This document shows positions 1 to 21,343 of a DNA stretch of 64,000 nt, piece after piece; position 1 is the stretch's first letter; every line of letters begins with the position of its first letter. Source of the stretch: Hirudinaria manillensis (lineage: Eukaryota; Annelida; Clitellata; Hirudinida; Hirudinidae); NCBI GenBank assembly GCA_034509925.1, contig CM067530.1, forward strand, positions 11,452,501 to 11,516,500, written 5' to 3'. Made by a program: the position numbers and the translations under genes. Below the pieces are notes generated by a model that searched no databases, was not told where the DNA came from, and saw only the letters and a program-made list of their open reading frames with translations.

Positions 1-596
1 ATTTAATAAAACAAAATGAATAATTTAAATTTAATATTATTATTATTGCTGCTTATTTTCAGCTATAAATTTGCTATGAATTAGTATGTACCATTCGTTC
101 ATTCATTTATCCATTCATTCATCTATTCCTTTATTCATCTGTCCATCCATCATCATCATGTTATTGTAATGTTAATCGCTTCCTTCTTTCCTCATTTATT
201 TTCTAAATACCTTTTTGTTTATTTTGAAAATTAAAAATTAATTCGTTTTAATTAATTAATTAAAATTAATATAATTAATTAATATAATTATTTTTAAAGG
301 AATTTATTTTAATTTAGAAAAACATTTTGCAGAGTTAAATTTTTAGATTTTAGCGAGGCCGGTTGTCATGGCAACTGATGGATGACCAGACAACAAACGC
401 CGGACAATTTTTCAAGATTAACCAAGAAATAAGCATAATTTATTCACGCGAAAAGAACACAATAAAAGATATTAATACATTAATTTCATAAATATTGAAA
501 TAAAAATATTTCAGTGCAAAAACAAAAAATAATCTTTGTTTTTTGAAATAAAAAATTCAAAATTCCTTCGAATTTAAAAGATTAAAACCTTCTGTG

Positions 597-616
597 ACAC
601 ACACACACACACACAC
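597..616. repeat. (CA)n microsatellite
   Basis: A run of CA dinucleotides lies downstream of the last visible GPCR exon. It is followed by a looser CACAAACA-rich stretch to about 690. Non-coding. Confidence 0.9.
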
Positions 617-717
617 CGGAGAGAATAACCACACAAACAACCACATACAAACACAAACAACCACACATACAAACAAAGCCGTACAAACACAGGCACAAAC
701 AAAACAAAGCTACTGAC

Positions 718-1940
718 TGTCTAAAGGCCTGCGATGGATCCTGATAGGCCCAGAGTACCCTGGAGACGAGAGCCGGCGTCTGGCACACGAAGAAGAGGAG
801 GACTACGCTGATGAGCATGATCGTGGTATCAGTCCTTTTCCTCTCGCCGGGGTTCAGCTGTTTGCCCCTCTTCCTGGACGAGCGCACGGTACTGATGAGG
901 AGTCCATTCAGTACGAAAAGTACAACAAAAGGTACACCGCTGACGAAGACCACATAGAACCAGGAATGGTAGAGTATCTTGAACCAAACGTTTTGCCCTA
1001 TCGGGGTCAGGTCAATCATGACGTCGTAGTCTGACCCAGAGGCCGAGGCTTGGCGCGTGCCCCTACCCCGTCTGAAGTTGCCAATCAGTCCAGGGGCGAC
1101 CTTGATCGTTCTATACTCGAAGAACTTTGGCAGATTGAAGAGGAAGCAGACCAGGGTCAAGGCCAGTATGACCTTTCGTGACCTCGTTACGGTGCAGTAG
1201 CTATCGGCTCTGAAGGGCAGGCAGATCATGATGTATCTAGAATGCGGGTCGTGTGATGGTCATGATTTGAGGTGTGTTTTTAATTTTAAATCTGAGAATT
1301 GGAATTTCCATTTGAAATGAATAATTTAAAAAAGACATTTGGACAATAAATCACTTTAATCTATAAAATATTGATTAAGAACTAAATTAACTATAATTTT
1401 TTTTTGTTTTTGTTTGTTAAATTTTTAATTTGAAATTCTTCCTTTTCAATTTTCTTCAAACAATTCAAACAACGACCTTTTTACGATTTGCACTCAAATA
1501 ACCCGAGAGAGCAAAAAAAAAGAAAAAAAAACTCCCAAAGCTCGGATTCGAACGCGAAACCTTTGCACCAAAACATTAATACCCTCCGTCATCACGAAAA
1601 CCTGCCTAACCTGTCCACAGTAAATGCCAAAGTCAACCAAATGGATGCCACTTGGATAAAGAAAGCTATAGGGTGGAGATAAGGGAAAAAGTAAGGATAA
1701 TACGAGGGTAGTGTCGGTTCAAGCCAACTGGGCGTGTCCAGGCTAGGTGGCGTGGCCTCTTCGGCATGGAGAAGGACTGAGCAAAGGATGAAGAAGAAGT
1801 CGAAGACAGACAATGCCGACAGGTAGCAATAGGTGGAGATGTGTGCCATGGACTTCCGTGTCAGGACGAGGAAAGATGTGAGGTTCCCTGCCAATCCAAA
1901 GGCGCTGACGACGAGACCTGCCACTCCGTTGAGGTAAAAC
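718..1940 (-). CDS. FMRFamide-receptor-like class A GPCR, partial (TM1 to about TM6)
   Basis: Two exons of a rhodopsin-class neuropeptide receptor are visible, at 1611-1940 and 718-1236. The first carries TM1 (GNLTSFLVLTR, with the family GN), TM2 and TM3, ending in WLTLAFTVDR. The second begins with YIMICLPFRADSYC, so the DRY motif is rebuilt only after splicing (GTGGACAG/GTTAGG donor, TCTAG/ATACATC acceptor). TM4 ends in FNLPKFFEYRT, a motif I associate with FMRFamide receptors. TM5 and TM6 (LLFFVCQTPALVSRV) follow. The donor at 717 (GTCAGT) implies a further exon. TM7 with NPxxY is not seen down to base 1 and should lie beyond the window edge. The N-terminal exon upstream of 1940 was not found. 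Confidence in GPCR is high; the ligand class is inferred from motif resemblance only. Confidence 0.85.
1535..1600 (-). other. Degenerate tRNA-like (SINE-type) sequence
   Basis: Read on the minus strand, the GPCR intron contains an A-box-like TGACGGAGGGT and, about 45 bases on, a perfect B-box core GTTCGAATCC (about 1553-1544). A T-rich run that could stop Pol III follows at 1531-1520. A TGCAAA occurs where an anticodon loop would be. The T stem does not pair, so this is not a functional tRNA. It may be a relic of a tRNA-derived SINE. A similar TGCAA plus GTTCG-ATCC block occurs near 27.65 kb. Confidence 0.3.
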
Positions 1941-2988
1941 CTGAATGAAGTTAAGTTATAAAACAAATTTTACAACTTTACAAGTTAGAATCAGAAGTAT
2001 TCTAAAAGTAAATGTAATTTGCAAAAGTACTTTATTCTCGAGTTACAAAGTACTTCTGAACATATTCTATCGTCTCGGGATTTTCAGTTTTCAGTTTGTC
2101 TCTTAAACACAAACATGAAGTCTTCAATACTTCATGGGTATCGATGATCTCAGAATCTTAAGAGTGGCTTGGACAATTGAACTCGACATTTACAATTCAC
2201 AGCACGAAATTGATGGCCGAGAGGTGAGGTATGCATGAGTGTGCGCTACAAAAATCCATTGTCATTCGAATGGCGTGGATAATTTGCGTTCAGCCTCCTT
2301 ATGTATTCCAGTTATTTTCCAGCAGAACTTTCCAGTCGAATAAGAATGAAGTTCCTTCTGAGGCACACCGCCGGAAAGAGGCCAATGTGTAAATCTTCCT
2401 AGCGCAGTTCAATAATGCAGGAAACACCGACTAAACCTCTTTATGTAGCGCGCATTCCTCAGCCATTTATCTAGCGCAGGGCGATATTTCGGCGCTTATT
2501 TCCGGAGCTGTGTAAAAGAAACAGGTGCCCGGATAATAATTTATGTGGCGCTCTCTTTTTCTTATATCTAATCCGAATAAGAAATGCATCGCTTCCGAGA
2601 GCACAGTAAAGAGATTGCCGACCGGTTAATGAAAGACATGATTAGAAGGACGAATATTCCAGTAATTATTTTTATTGCTATTATTGTTGCTATTGCAATT
2701 TTGTTGTTGTTGCTAGTATTGCTATTGTCGTTGTTGTTGTTGTTGTTGTGTTGTCGTCGGATTCATTCTTTGATGATTGGATGAGCTCCGTAATTAACTA
2801 TGCAAGTCGCCATCTTTTCCTAGGCTTTTGTTTCTATGTTAGTTTGTCTATGCTCGACCGCGTTCTGTTTCCAACGTCGACTCTAACTGTTGTTAATATT
2901 ATTACATATTATATTTATAATTATATTATTATTATTATTATTATTGTTATTATATCATATATGATCAGGCAAGTGTTGTTATTATTGT

Positions 2989-3036
2989 CGTCATCATCAT
3001 CATCATCATCATCATCGTCGTCGTCGTCGTCGTCAC
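2989..3036. repeat. (TCA)n grading into (TCG)n
   Basis: A trinucleotide array with a clean boundary: TCA units first, then TCG units. It reads as poly-serine on the plus strand but has no gene context. Confidence 0.9.
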
Positions 3037-4721
3037 CTGATGAGATGCTTGGAACGCAATTGGTCATCTTCTCCTCTCCTGCACTGAATTAAGCCCGACA
3101 TGATGACGTCATCGAATGTTAAGGTCGAGCGATTTGATTGGCTGTCGTTAGAGGTCAAGTTCTGCTCCAATAGGAAGTTGAGGAGGCAGGAATTGAAACT
3201 ACTCAGATTCATGGCCACCTATCGACAGATGGTGACTTTCGTCTTCAAGAATTCTAGAAGGAGATTTGGTTTTTTTTTAATTCGGAGTTTGTGATTTCCA
3301 CTTCAATTTCCACTTTCGATTCCTGGTGGTCTTAGAATTGGCACGAATTACATTGTATAGTCGATGCTAAGAGACAAATAATTAAAAAATAATAATATCA
3401 GCAACAATATTCATCATCATCATCATCGTCGTCGTAGTCAATTTATAATAAGCTTCATTACCTGTTGAAACATCGGGTCAATCCACCCCGCCACAGGTGC
3501 AACCCTTACCCCCTTCCAATGGCTGACCCACTTTCCAACCGCCGCCCGAACCCTCCGTTAAACTTCCTTGGAGTAACATCATACGATGGCATTTTTATGA
3601 TCTTTCGATTATATCGTTGCATATTTGAAAGTGTTTTATTGCCCTAAACAAGAACGATGCCAGAGCCATTGGTCTGAGACGATTGGTTTCAAGAGGGCAG
3701 TACGCAGAACACCCAATCACCCTTTGGGGTGTGTGGAAGAGGGTAGATGAGTGGGGTACCCAGCGGAAGGTAATGGTAATAGTAGCAGTAGAAGCGAGCG
3801 AGTGAATAAATGAAGAAAAGTGAAAGAATGATTGAGAAATCGAAAGTTAATGATTAAAAAAAACCCCTGTTTTAAGACTTTTCATTGATTCTACTTTTTA
3901 CCACTGTCACTTTGACAAATCGAAACTAATTTGCGGTTTATTCCCCAGAAATTTATGAATAGTTCTAAATTTGGAAAAGTGATACTACCGAAGCATGTAA
4001 AATATTACACGCCAAATCCCCCTTATGTTGTAGATTCATCAAGATCATCACCATTACCTTCCTCATCATAGTCGTCGTCATCATCATCATCATCATCATC
4101 GCCTCCTCCATCTGATTCAATCGTTGATCATCATCCGGGCTTAAAGCAATCGCTTCTATTTCTTGTGACCTCGTGTGACCCTCGGAGGGGAATCGCCCAT
4201 AAACAGCCCCCTAAAGAGATAATAACGTCTGTCTCCTTCCCTCCTCTAGCCCAGCCACGGCCCAACCACAGCCCAACTACAGCCCAACCACGGCCAAACC
4301 ACGGCCCAACAGCGGCCACCGTCCTCTCATAAAATCCACTTAGGACGTCGACTTTTTGTACATTACTTTCCATTAATTCCAGTTTATTAATCTTAATTTA
4401 TTCGATTTTTCCCGGTTGACGGCTAGTTTCACTTCGGGTTTGTTGTTGTTGTTGTTGTCGGCCATTTTGATGATGCATTGGCCTGAGCACTTGATATTAA
4501 TGGCGCAGAAAATTGCTGAAGTAAATCCTGATTTGTTTTTTTCTTAAATAAATGATTAAATAAATAAATTAAATAATAAAACATTTCGTGTGTCTTAACT
4601 TCTGTTGTTCCATTTATTTATTTATTCACATTTTTGAATTATTAAAAGTAAAAAAAAAATAATTTAATAATGCATTTAATGATGACTATAATGACTATAA
4701 ATAATAATGGTAATATAATAA

Positions 4722-4743
4722 CAATAACAATAATAATAATAAC

Positions 4744-4777
<34 letters not shown>

Positions 4778-4780
4778 GCA
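4722..4780. repeat. (AAT)n microsatellite
   Basis: Near-perfect AAT array with a few AAC interruptions, in intergenic DNA. Confidence 0.9.
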
Positions 4781-4880
4781 TTAATGTTAATAAATCACAG
4801 AAATAATGACAACTATGGCTTACAGGAATGAGTTGCAATAAATTCTTGGAGACAGAAATAATTAAATAATTAAATAACTA

Positions 4881-4985
4881 ATTAAATAATAAAATAATTA
4901 ATTAAATAATAAAATAATTAATTAAACAATAAAATAATTAATTAAATAATAAAATAATTAATTAAATAAATAATAAAATAATTAT
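4881..4985. repeat. 20-nt AT-rich tandem array
   Basis: Four consecutive 20-base units (4881-4900, 4901-4920, 4921-4940, 4941-4960) are nearly identical to ATTAAATAATAAAATAATTA. The third has one T-to-C change. A degenerate partial unit follows. GC is almost nil. Confidence 0.85.
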
Positions 4986-6980
4986 GAGACATAAAAACAA
5001 CTGCTGCCAGACATAATTTCTTTCGACTGAAAGGAAACCAAGTAATTGACGATTTTTATTATTTTATTAATTTTTTATTATTTTATTATTTCAATTCTTG
5101 CAGTTCTTATTGTTGATGCTATTTTAACATTTTATTGTTTAACATTATTAGTATTATTATTATTACTATTATTATTAATTGTTATTATCACTATTATTAT
5201 TATTATTATTATTATAAATTATTTATTTTTATTACTAATATTATAACTATTGGCTCCACGTTTCCATAGCAACGGAATGTCTCAGACGTTGTTGATTGGG
5301 ATTCTGCAGAAAGTTAATCAAGAAAGTCGGACACGAAAAGTTATTTGATTAATTTATAAATTCAAATTAATTATTATTTATAATAAAATTATTATTAATT
5401 AATTTACCTAAACCATAAATTAACAATAATAATATTATTATTATTAACTTATTTGTTTATTTATTTATTTTAACAATTATTATTTAATTTTCTGGTTGGT
5501 TCTTAATTAAGTCAGTCCATTAAAATGTCCATTTTGCTTATTTCATTATTTAACAAACTTTGACTTTAAAAAAACAAAAAAATATTTAAAAGCCTTTAAT
5601 TCAAAATGAAAACATCAACTGTCGTAAGAGGTCACCAGACGATATTTAAATTTGTTTTTCCTATTTATTTGTTTAATTAATTAATTTATTTATTTATTTG
5701 TTTGTTTATTTGTTTATTTATCGAAATTAAAGTTTTTGACAAAACAAATTGATTGTTAAACGTTACTTGTTACCTTGTCAATTACATTGTTTAATTTAGA
5801 ATTAATATTACATTTTATGGATTAAATAGAATTACAGCTTTTTATTCAATTTAAAAAAAATAAATTAAATTAATCATCACTATCATCGTGATAATCATCA
5901 TAACCGTCTCCGTCGTCGTCATCACCATCGTTATCATCATCATCACCGTCCTCATCATCATCGTCGTCGTCATCATCTTCACCAACCTTGTTCCAGACGA
6001 CTGGCATCCAATCGTAGGTTTCAATTTGCCAGGAAACGATTTCAAACTTTTTTCTTTTTCCAGATTCCAGATTCTTCCACCATTTTAAAGCATGGCTTCC
6101 CGTGGACGGAACAAACTCCGCCTCTCTTCTGACGTCACCATCTCTCCTCCCCTCCCTGACCTTACCATCTCTCTCTCTCTCTTTCCTTCTCGGACGGTTG
6201 CTAGGGTCGATTTTTAATTAGAACGCTTGGGTTTTTAATTTAATGATTTTCGATATTTTAATCTCTTTATTTATAATAAAAAATTAAATTTAATAATAAT
6301 GGCAAATTATACACGATTATAACAATAAGTTTAAACTTTTATTATAATTATTAAATAGTAAATCATTGAAAGTTGATGACAGTTTCTGGCAATTCTTTGC
6401 AGGAAGGCGATTCAGTTTCCCGGGAAATTTGAAAAATCGAATTGTCCAATCAGGTCCAAGCAGGCAGGAAAATGCAATAAATATTACTTATCACCGTAAA
6501 TATTATTTTTCTTCGTTTATATTTTTTATTTATTTCTTTTTTAATAATTAAAAGATTGTCACACAGAAAAAAAACATACAAAAATTATATATAATCATAT
6601 TCTTTTATTGATGTCACGTGGTAATGCGCTCCGCCCATCTTCGCATAAATTAATATAATTTGCATAAATCATCTTCAAAAGCCGGACGCCGCATCGATGA
6701 TCTAGCGCCTCGAATGAAATGAAACATCGGTGCACACGCCAAACTTGACTCCCGGACATCCGCCAGAGGGACACCCGTGATTGCGTAACCGGAAATGGAG
6801 AAACCGATGACCGATGGTAAAACTAAACATGGCCGGAAGATAAAGGAAAAACAAACTCCGTCTTGGAAAACTTTGAAAGTTAAAATGGTTTTCACGGTTT
6901 AACGACGGAGTTAGAACCAGAGGTCACATCGAGGTCACATCGAGGTCAGTGAAAGGTCGACCAAAGTATTGCTTTTGCGG

Positions 6981-15840
<8,860 letters not shown>

Positions 15841-16253
15841 TTGAAAATAATTTCTTATTCAATGATTTACAGATTCCGCAAATAAAATTATTCCTAAAAT
15901 AATCTCAAAATTATTGGTAAAAACGATCGACCTGTTTCGGTGTTAGAGTAGAAACGTAGATAAAAAGATTCCGAGTTTCCTGAACATGTCTTCACCGAAC
16001 AAATAAATTCCGTTGCTTGACAACGCTTTCGCACGTAGTCTCACACGGCGGAACTAAAAGTTAATTCGATTAATAACAAGACGGCGAAACATGAATACCA
16101 TTTCCGAAACGAGGACAAACGGAGCACGAATAAGAAATTCTTCTTTTTTAAAAAATAATTTTCTGAATTTATTTTACAGGAAATAACAATCCAAGCCATG
16201 TTTTTTTCATCCCCAGGGCAACAAATCTCACGACGAACTTCTTTTCTGTATTT
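15841..16253. other. Intergenic, between NME8-like start and PRMT9 end
   Basis: 413 bp hold the presumed promoter of the minus-strand NME8-like gene and the 3' end of PRMT9. No coding sequence is seen. Confidence 0.6.
16168..16173 (-). promoter_or_regulatory. Possible poly(A) signal of PRMT9 (AATAAA on minus)
   Basis: TTTATT on the plus strand lies about 80 bases past the PRMT9 stop codon, at a usual distance for a short 3' UTR. Confidence 0.5.
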
Positions 16254-19200
16254 TCAGCAACCTCTCTCAAGCTGTGCACTAAAATAACCCGCCCTGCAAC
16301 GCACTTTGAGTTTCAGAGGATCTCCAGTTCCCACCTGGAGTGAATCCAGGTGGAAGGCCGATTGCCTCCGACGTCCCTCAGAGGTGTCGACCACCAACCC
16401 GTCGATCAATTCCAACCGGAACCAGTAGACCAGAGCGGTAGCTCGGCCGCTGGCAACCGACTGGAAAGTCAGGGAGCGCTCGTCGGAGAAGGAACATGGA
16501 GGGGAGGTCGTTGGGTTCAAGTCAAAGGTGAACAGGTGCAGAGGATTTGTTAGTCGAATATGGGGGAGGGTGGATAGGCGGAAGTTGACGTGGTACGAGG
16601 TCTGCAAAGAGAGAGAAAAATGGTAAGACAAATAGTTTTTTCTTTGATGAATTTGTTGAATTCAAATCAAATTCAAATAAAAAAAAATAAAAGCATTATA
16701 TTAATTTATAATAGATTAATTAAAAGTCAATCATTCTTCTATTCAAAGCTGACCTTGTACTTGTTAACCTCTTCTGCCACCTCGAAGGGACTGGTGCTGT
16801 CGGCCGAGACCACAGAGGAGTCCGACTCGAGGGTCGACGAGTCCACCAGGATCCCGAAGCAGTGGATCTTCGAAGGAAGAATTTGGTGATCCACGGACAA
16901 GTGCTGCCTGTTTGGATGAGGAAATTATTAATAAATAAATAAATTAATTAATTAATTAAGTGTTGAATCACAGCAATGAAGGATTTTAAAATAAATTGCA
17001 TCTGATTTGCCTCTGTTAAGTGAATAACGACAGTCATAATTATAATTATGACAATAATATTATAAGACATAATTTGTATGTTACAAGGTAAATTATTCAA
17101 GGTCACCCTTTTAAAGTCTCAAACGACTCAAGTCTCACCTCAACACCAACAGATGTTTTGCGAAGTTCGATCTGAAACTTCCAGAACTTTCTATCGGGTC
17201 TAAGAACCCCACCGTCCAATTCACTCCGTCGTCGTCGTCTTCTTCCTCCTCTTCACAGCCATCAATATCATCATCATCATCATCACCATCATCGTTGTCG
17301 TCGTCACTGCTTTCCTCAAAGTCATCGATTCCTTTACCAGGGGAATCATCATCGGGCGGAAACTTTTCGAAAGTGAGGAGACTCGAATCAAAGGCTTTCC
17401 TGGCACAAATCCCTTTCAAAATTTTGGAAACGTTCGCGACTCCGGCAATTCCGTCGTCGAAATCCACGTTCCGTTCCTCCTCTCCGAGGAGCACAAACTT
17501 GACTCGGATGCCGTTCCCCAGAGACCACAGGGCCACGCACAGACCCGACAGGTTGTCGGGTCGAGAAGCGACGACCAATCCGAGAGAGTTTCTGTCTCCG
17601 GCCGGAAAAACCCTCTCCAATGCCTCGCAGCACTTTCTATGGTAGACGGAATCGTTGAGGAGTGCTACGGAGCTCGGAGGAAGGTAAAACGAAGGGGCAT
17701 CCGAGTTCCGATCGGGTCTCTCGCGATTGGCGTTCGATGGACCGTGAATTCCTGAACACCTCAACCTTATCAAGTCCTTTATTTCGCATTCGATCGATGC
17801 CATGTCTCCCTCCTGGACGAGCACATCTGCACAATCACATGGGAAATCGTGGGGTGAAATCAGATTGAAAGAACTTCCATGTGAATCAGCAAACCAACCT
17901 CTCTGGCCGTCGACATCAAAGACAGGATAAACTGCCTGGTGCCAGCATGACTTCTGACCTTCAGGGGTCAGAGGTGAAGTCGTGAGGTCAGTCTCAGGGT
18001 CAAGGTGAAGATCGAACCACAGAACCATGGCATCCAATGAACCGGAACGAGTCACCCGGACGGACAGGTTTCTCGCGATTCCGGCAAGACAGGAGGAAAT
18101 GCACTGGAATACGGAAAGTAATTTTAACGAGACATTAAATAAAAATATTAACATTTAAATTAAAAATACTAAATTATCACCGAGAAAATGAAATGCGGCC
18201 TCGGACGGAAGTTAATTAAAAATAATAAATAAATAAAATATAAGATTTTACAAAATCACGGACCTCGTGCGACTCAAAATTTATCGTTTCCACGGCGACG
18301 GGCTCGGACAGGAAGGCGAAGTTGGGTCCGAGCGACGAAATCCTCTCGCATGTGTACGGTTGCCACGGAAACCCGTCCGCTTCGCCGTCTGCCTTTCTTC
18401 CGCTGCCACCCACGTTGCAGAAGATCCGAGCCTCGGACGAGGTCAGCACCTGGTCGCAAGCGTCGAGGTACCTACGAAGGTCAAAGGAGGTCGTTTCCGT
18501 GGTAACCGTGACGGTGTTGATGACGATGATGATGATGTCGATGCAAAATACCTGGAATAGTTTCGCACGTCTTCCGACTCCAGCAGGCAAACGTAGGCGG
18601 TGGCCGCTCCCGGGATGACTCGCAGGTCCTTAAACATCATCATCAAGAGTCATCACTGATGTCATCAACTCCTAACAAAAAAATCACTCGAACAGAAAAA
18701 AAAAAAGAAGACCCACCACGTCCGGTGACTTGAGTGCCCTGTGGACGTGGTCCAAGGACTCGAGGATCCCCTCCCCCAGGAGACCGGCGTCAAACGTTTC
18801 CGTGACGATCAGTTTCAGCCTGGAATCGACAAAAGATGGCAGCCGTAATGCGTCGCCATGGCAACGGCGATCAGGACGTCTAATTAAATATCATGGCGAT
18901 AAGTGATGACGACTCCGGCAACGTCCGTTGCAAAAGAGTCGGTGCGAACACGGCGACGATAACAAACGAGTCACTAACTTTAGTCGGTCGTCTTGGCAAC
19001 AGGGGAGCGAAAGGAGAGAATTGGAGGAGGAATGAAGGAGTTCGATCCTGTCTTCCAATCCGTTAGCCCCGAGGACTTTGGAGGCGACTTGAAACATGCA
19101 CTCATCCATTTCGCAAGATACGATTTTGATGCGATCCGAGGGGAACGTTTTGTCCGCTGCCCGAGCCATGTACATGCTGCAGATGATGATAACGATGATG

Positions 19201-20043
19201 ATTCATCGGATAAGATGTCAATAATGATGACAATAATGTCCAGAAGATCATCACGTTGGAGGTCCGTGGAATGCAGTAGGTCATGGAATGATTATAAACT
19301 TCTGCCCGAATTGAATGTTTGCGAGCAAAAAATCACATCCAACCTTAGCAATCCTGTTCCAGCTCCGATATCGAGACAGGCAAATGGTTCTCGTGACGTG
19401 GAAGAAATCCTGGAGAAGGTTCTCTCGATGGCACGCTCGTAACTCGAGTTCCTCAGAGCATCGTTCAGCATAGGAAAGTGCCACCTATCCATCAGCAGGC
19501 TGTTCAAGTTGTCCACGTTTTCGAGGACCTCCATGTTTTCCGGACTCAGCTTCCTGGCCTCTTCAAAGTAAACTTTTGCATCCAAAAGTTTCTGTAATCT
19601 ATGATTTTTGTTTAATAAGTTTTCATTTTTTCTGAAGACTGTCTAACTTTATACCATTGGATCTATAACTCAACATTCAAATGTACTAGCTGAAATTAAA
19701 TACAAAATAACCTGAAGAATAGCTTTCCACAAGAATTAAAGAATAATCCGGCATCTGGACAGTGTCTTACGGCTGTGGCGTGTGCCGCTATAACAGACTG
19801 GAGTTGGTCCTCTCTTTTATGTGAGACAACATGCTTGATCCATCTGTTGAGAAAAACTCTGAGATCCCTCTCTATGAAGCTCCCAATTTGTGGACAGTTC
19901 TCGAGAAGAAATGTGTAACAGTCGAAGCAAGATGAGAAGTCTGCTCTATTTAGGTGGAATAACCTCTTCTTCCAAATCGTTTCCAATAAATGTTTTGATT
20001 TACTATCGCCAACATTACGCAAGTAATCTTTGAAAGTTAACAT
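16254..20043 (-). CDS. PRMT9: Protein arginine methyltransferase 9
   Basis: Nine exons: 19712-20043, 19344-19598, 18979-19176, 18717-18819, 18552-18628, 18264-18471, 17139-18103, 16754-16907 and 16254-16601; phases agree, 879 residues (human about 845). PRMT9 makes symmetric dimethylarginine, in vertebrates on splicing factor SF3B2. Visible parts: an N-terminal TPR-like region (LFFNSCGKLFFR...ARKLSPEN); the segment DRWHFPMLND; SAM motif I LDIGAGTG at about 186-193; acidic post-I (SCEMDE); and the double-E loop VTETFDAGLLGEGILES with Glu269 and Glu278. VIPGAATAYVCLLES, the first-domain beta-barrel and a second methyltransferase-like half follow, ending in YWFRLELIDGLVVDT. A long Asp/Glu run at about 650-685 looks like an ATC microsatellite read as protein. 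Catalytic residues of the first domain look intact. Confidence 0.93.
17269..17306. repeat. Coding (ATC)n in PRMT9
   Basis: On plus this is ATC/GTC repeat DNA; on the coding strand it gives the Asp-rich tract of PRMT9 exon 7. The neighbouring TCCTCTTC-type stretch (about 17236-17257) gives the Glu run. Confidence 0.8.
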
Positions 20044-21343
20044 ATTCTCTAATTATTATGCAAAAAGCTATCAAACTTTCACGCAACATGCGTAAACAAT
20101 CAACATTTATACTCGAGTTCACTTTTCAAAAAAAATTTCTTTAAAATAAATTGTTAAAAGTGGAACAATACATTCCTCTTGAAATTAAATAGATTAAATT
20201 TTAAAAAAATCTATGGCGCAATATTAGTAACTTGTTCCTCGGCAGAGAACAACGATTCCTCCTCCTGAAGAGGCTGTCACTCTTATCTTTAAACTACCGA
20301 CCTACAACTTTACCATCTAAATTATTTACTAAGATCAAACCAAACTTGCATTTGCCCCAAACCATCACGACGAATCTCTACACCTATTAGGGGATGGTGA
20401 CCGCTTTCAGCCCCAGGGCATACCCCAATTTCTGAATTGGCTATGAGGAGCTTCTCTGGTAAATTAAACGCACGATGTGCCGGAGTCAAAAACAACAATT
20501 GAAAGTTAAACTCAATTTTTCATCCAAAAATGATTCAAAACAACAACAAAGGCAGAACATGATGTCAGTTTTCCTCAGGTTTTAAACTTCCAATCAAATA
20601 AAATCGTTCTTTTAAAGCTTCACTTGAAACCTTCTGTTGAGGAAAAAAACCAATTCACAACAGTAATTCGTGCCAACAATTCACAACAGCAACAACAACA
20701 ATAATACACAACAGTTGACGACAATAGTCCACAGCAGCATTTCAAACAACAACAACAACAACAACAACAATGAGACTCATCAGATGTTCTTGTTTCTAAG
20801 GACATGGAATTCGATTGCTACTCGAAGCCAGAAAAAGTGAAACGAAAAATTCACGAAAAGCCAAGAAGAACTGAAGATCAGAACAACATCCCCAACAACT
20901 CCAACAACTCCAACAACCCCAACAACCCCAACAACTCCAACATCTACAACAACTCCAACAACCCCAACAACTCCAGCATCTACAACAACTCCAACAACTC
21001 TTCCTCTCCTTCATCAACTTTTCAAGCTTCGACCTTCTTTCAGGTTAAAAAAATTCTGAGTCGGGAGATCAAAGTATTATTAAGTATTATTAAGTATTAT
21101 TAAGTTCCCATCAATAAGTCATCAATTAATTAATCTTCAATAAACTTTCTAATTGCCAGTATTTGTAGTGGCATTTTTTCCTTGTTAAGCTTGTTAAGCT
21201 ATTAATAATAATAATACTAATTATCATCACTTCTTTTGCCTCATCACCACAATCGGCATCATCATCATCACCACCATCAGCTCCCACATCACAAGACAAC
21301 CACATTCTATCTTCTAACTTCTGAACGACTCTCCTTCGAGAGA
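20044..21343. other. Intergenic, PRMT9 upstream region and LMO7-like 3' flank
   Basis: About 1.3 kb with no supported exon. It contains CAA-rich runs (about 20690-20772), an Asn/Pro-like ORF that is only an imperfect AACAACNCC repeat (20881-21000), and a 10-nt array, TAAGTATTAT three times, at 21071-21104. Confidence 0.6.
20881..21000. repeat. Imperfect AACAACTCC-type array
   Basis: Alternating AACAACTCC, AACAACCCC and ATCTACAAC units over about 120 bp. The plus-strand frame reads as Asn/Pro/Ser repeats but has no splice or family support. Confidence 0.8.

Larger units (their letters stand above)
1941..6980. other. Gene-free, repeat-rich AT-rich interval
   Basis: No exon with both splice signals and family-like protein was found on either strand over about 5 kb. 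Open frames here are translations of simple repeats (poly-Ile, poly-Ser, poly-Met). The interval presumably includes the 5' part of the GPCR gene and the 3' flank of the NME8-like gene; a possible minus-strand poly(A) hexamer (TTTATT on plus) lies at 6604-6609. Other contents are (ATC)n, (AAT)n and an AT-rich 20-mer array, plus imperfect CCACGGCCCAA-type repeats at about 4250-4315 and a CT run at 6165-6182. Confidence 0.6.

Noticed and set aside
1535-1600. Functional tRNA gene
   Set aside because: Boxes A and B are present, but the T stem and acceptor stem do not pair. Kept only as a relic.
20804-21103. Asn/Pro-rich plus-strand frame
   Set aside because: Imperfect AACAACNCC repeat. No acceptor, donor or homologue pattern.
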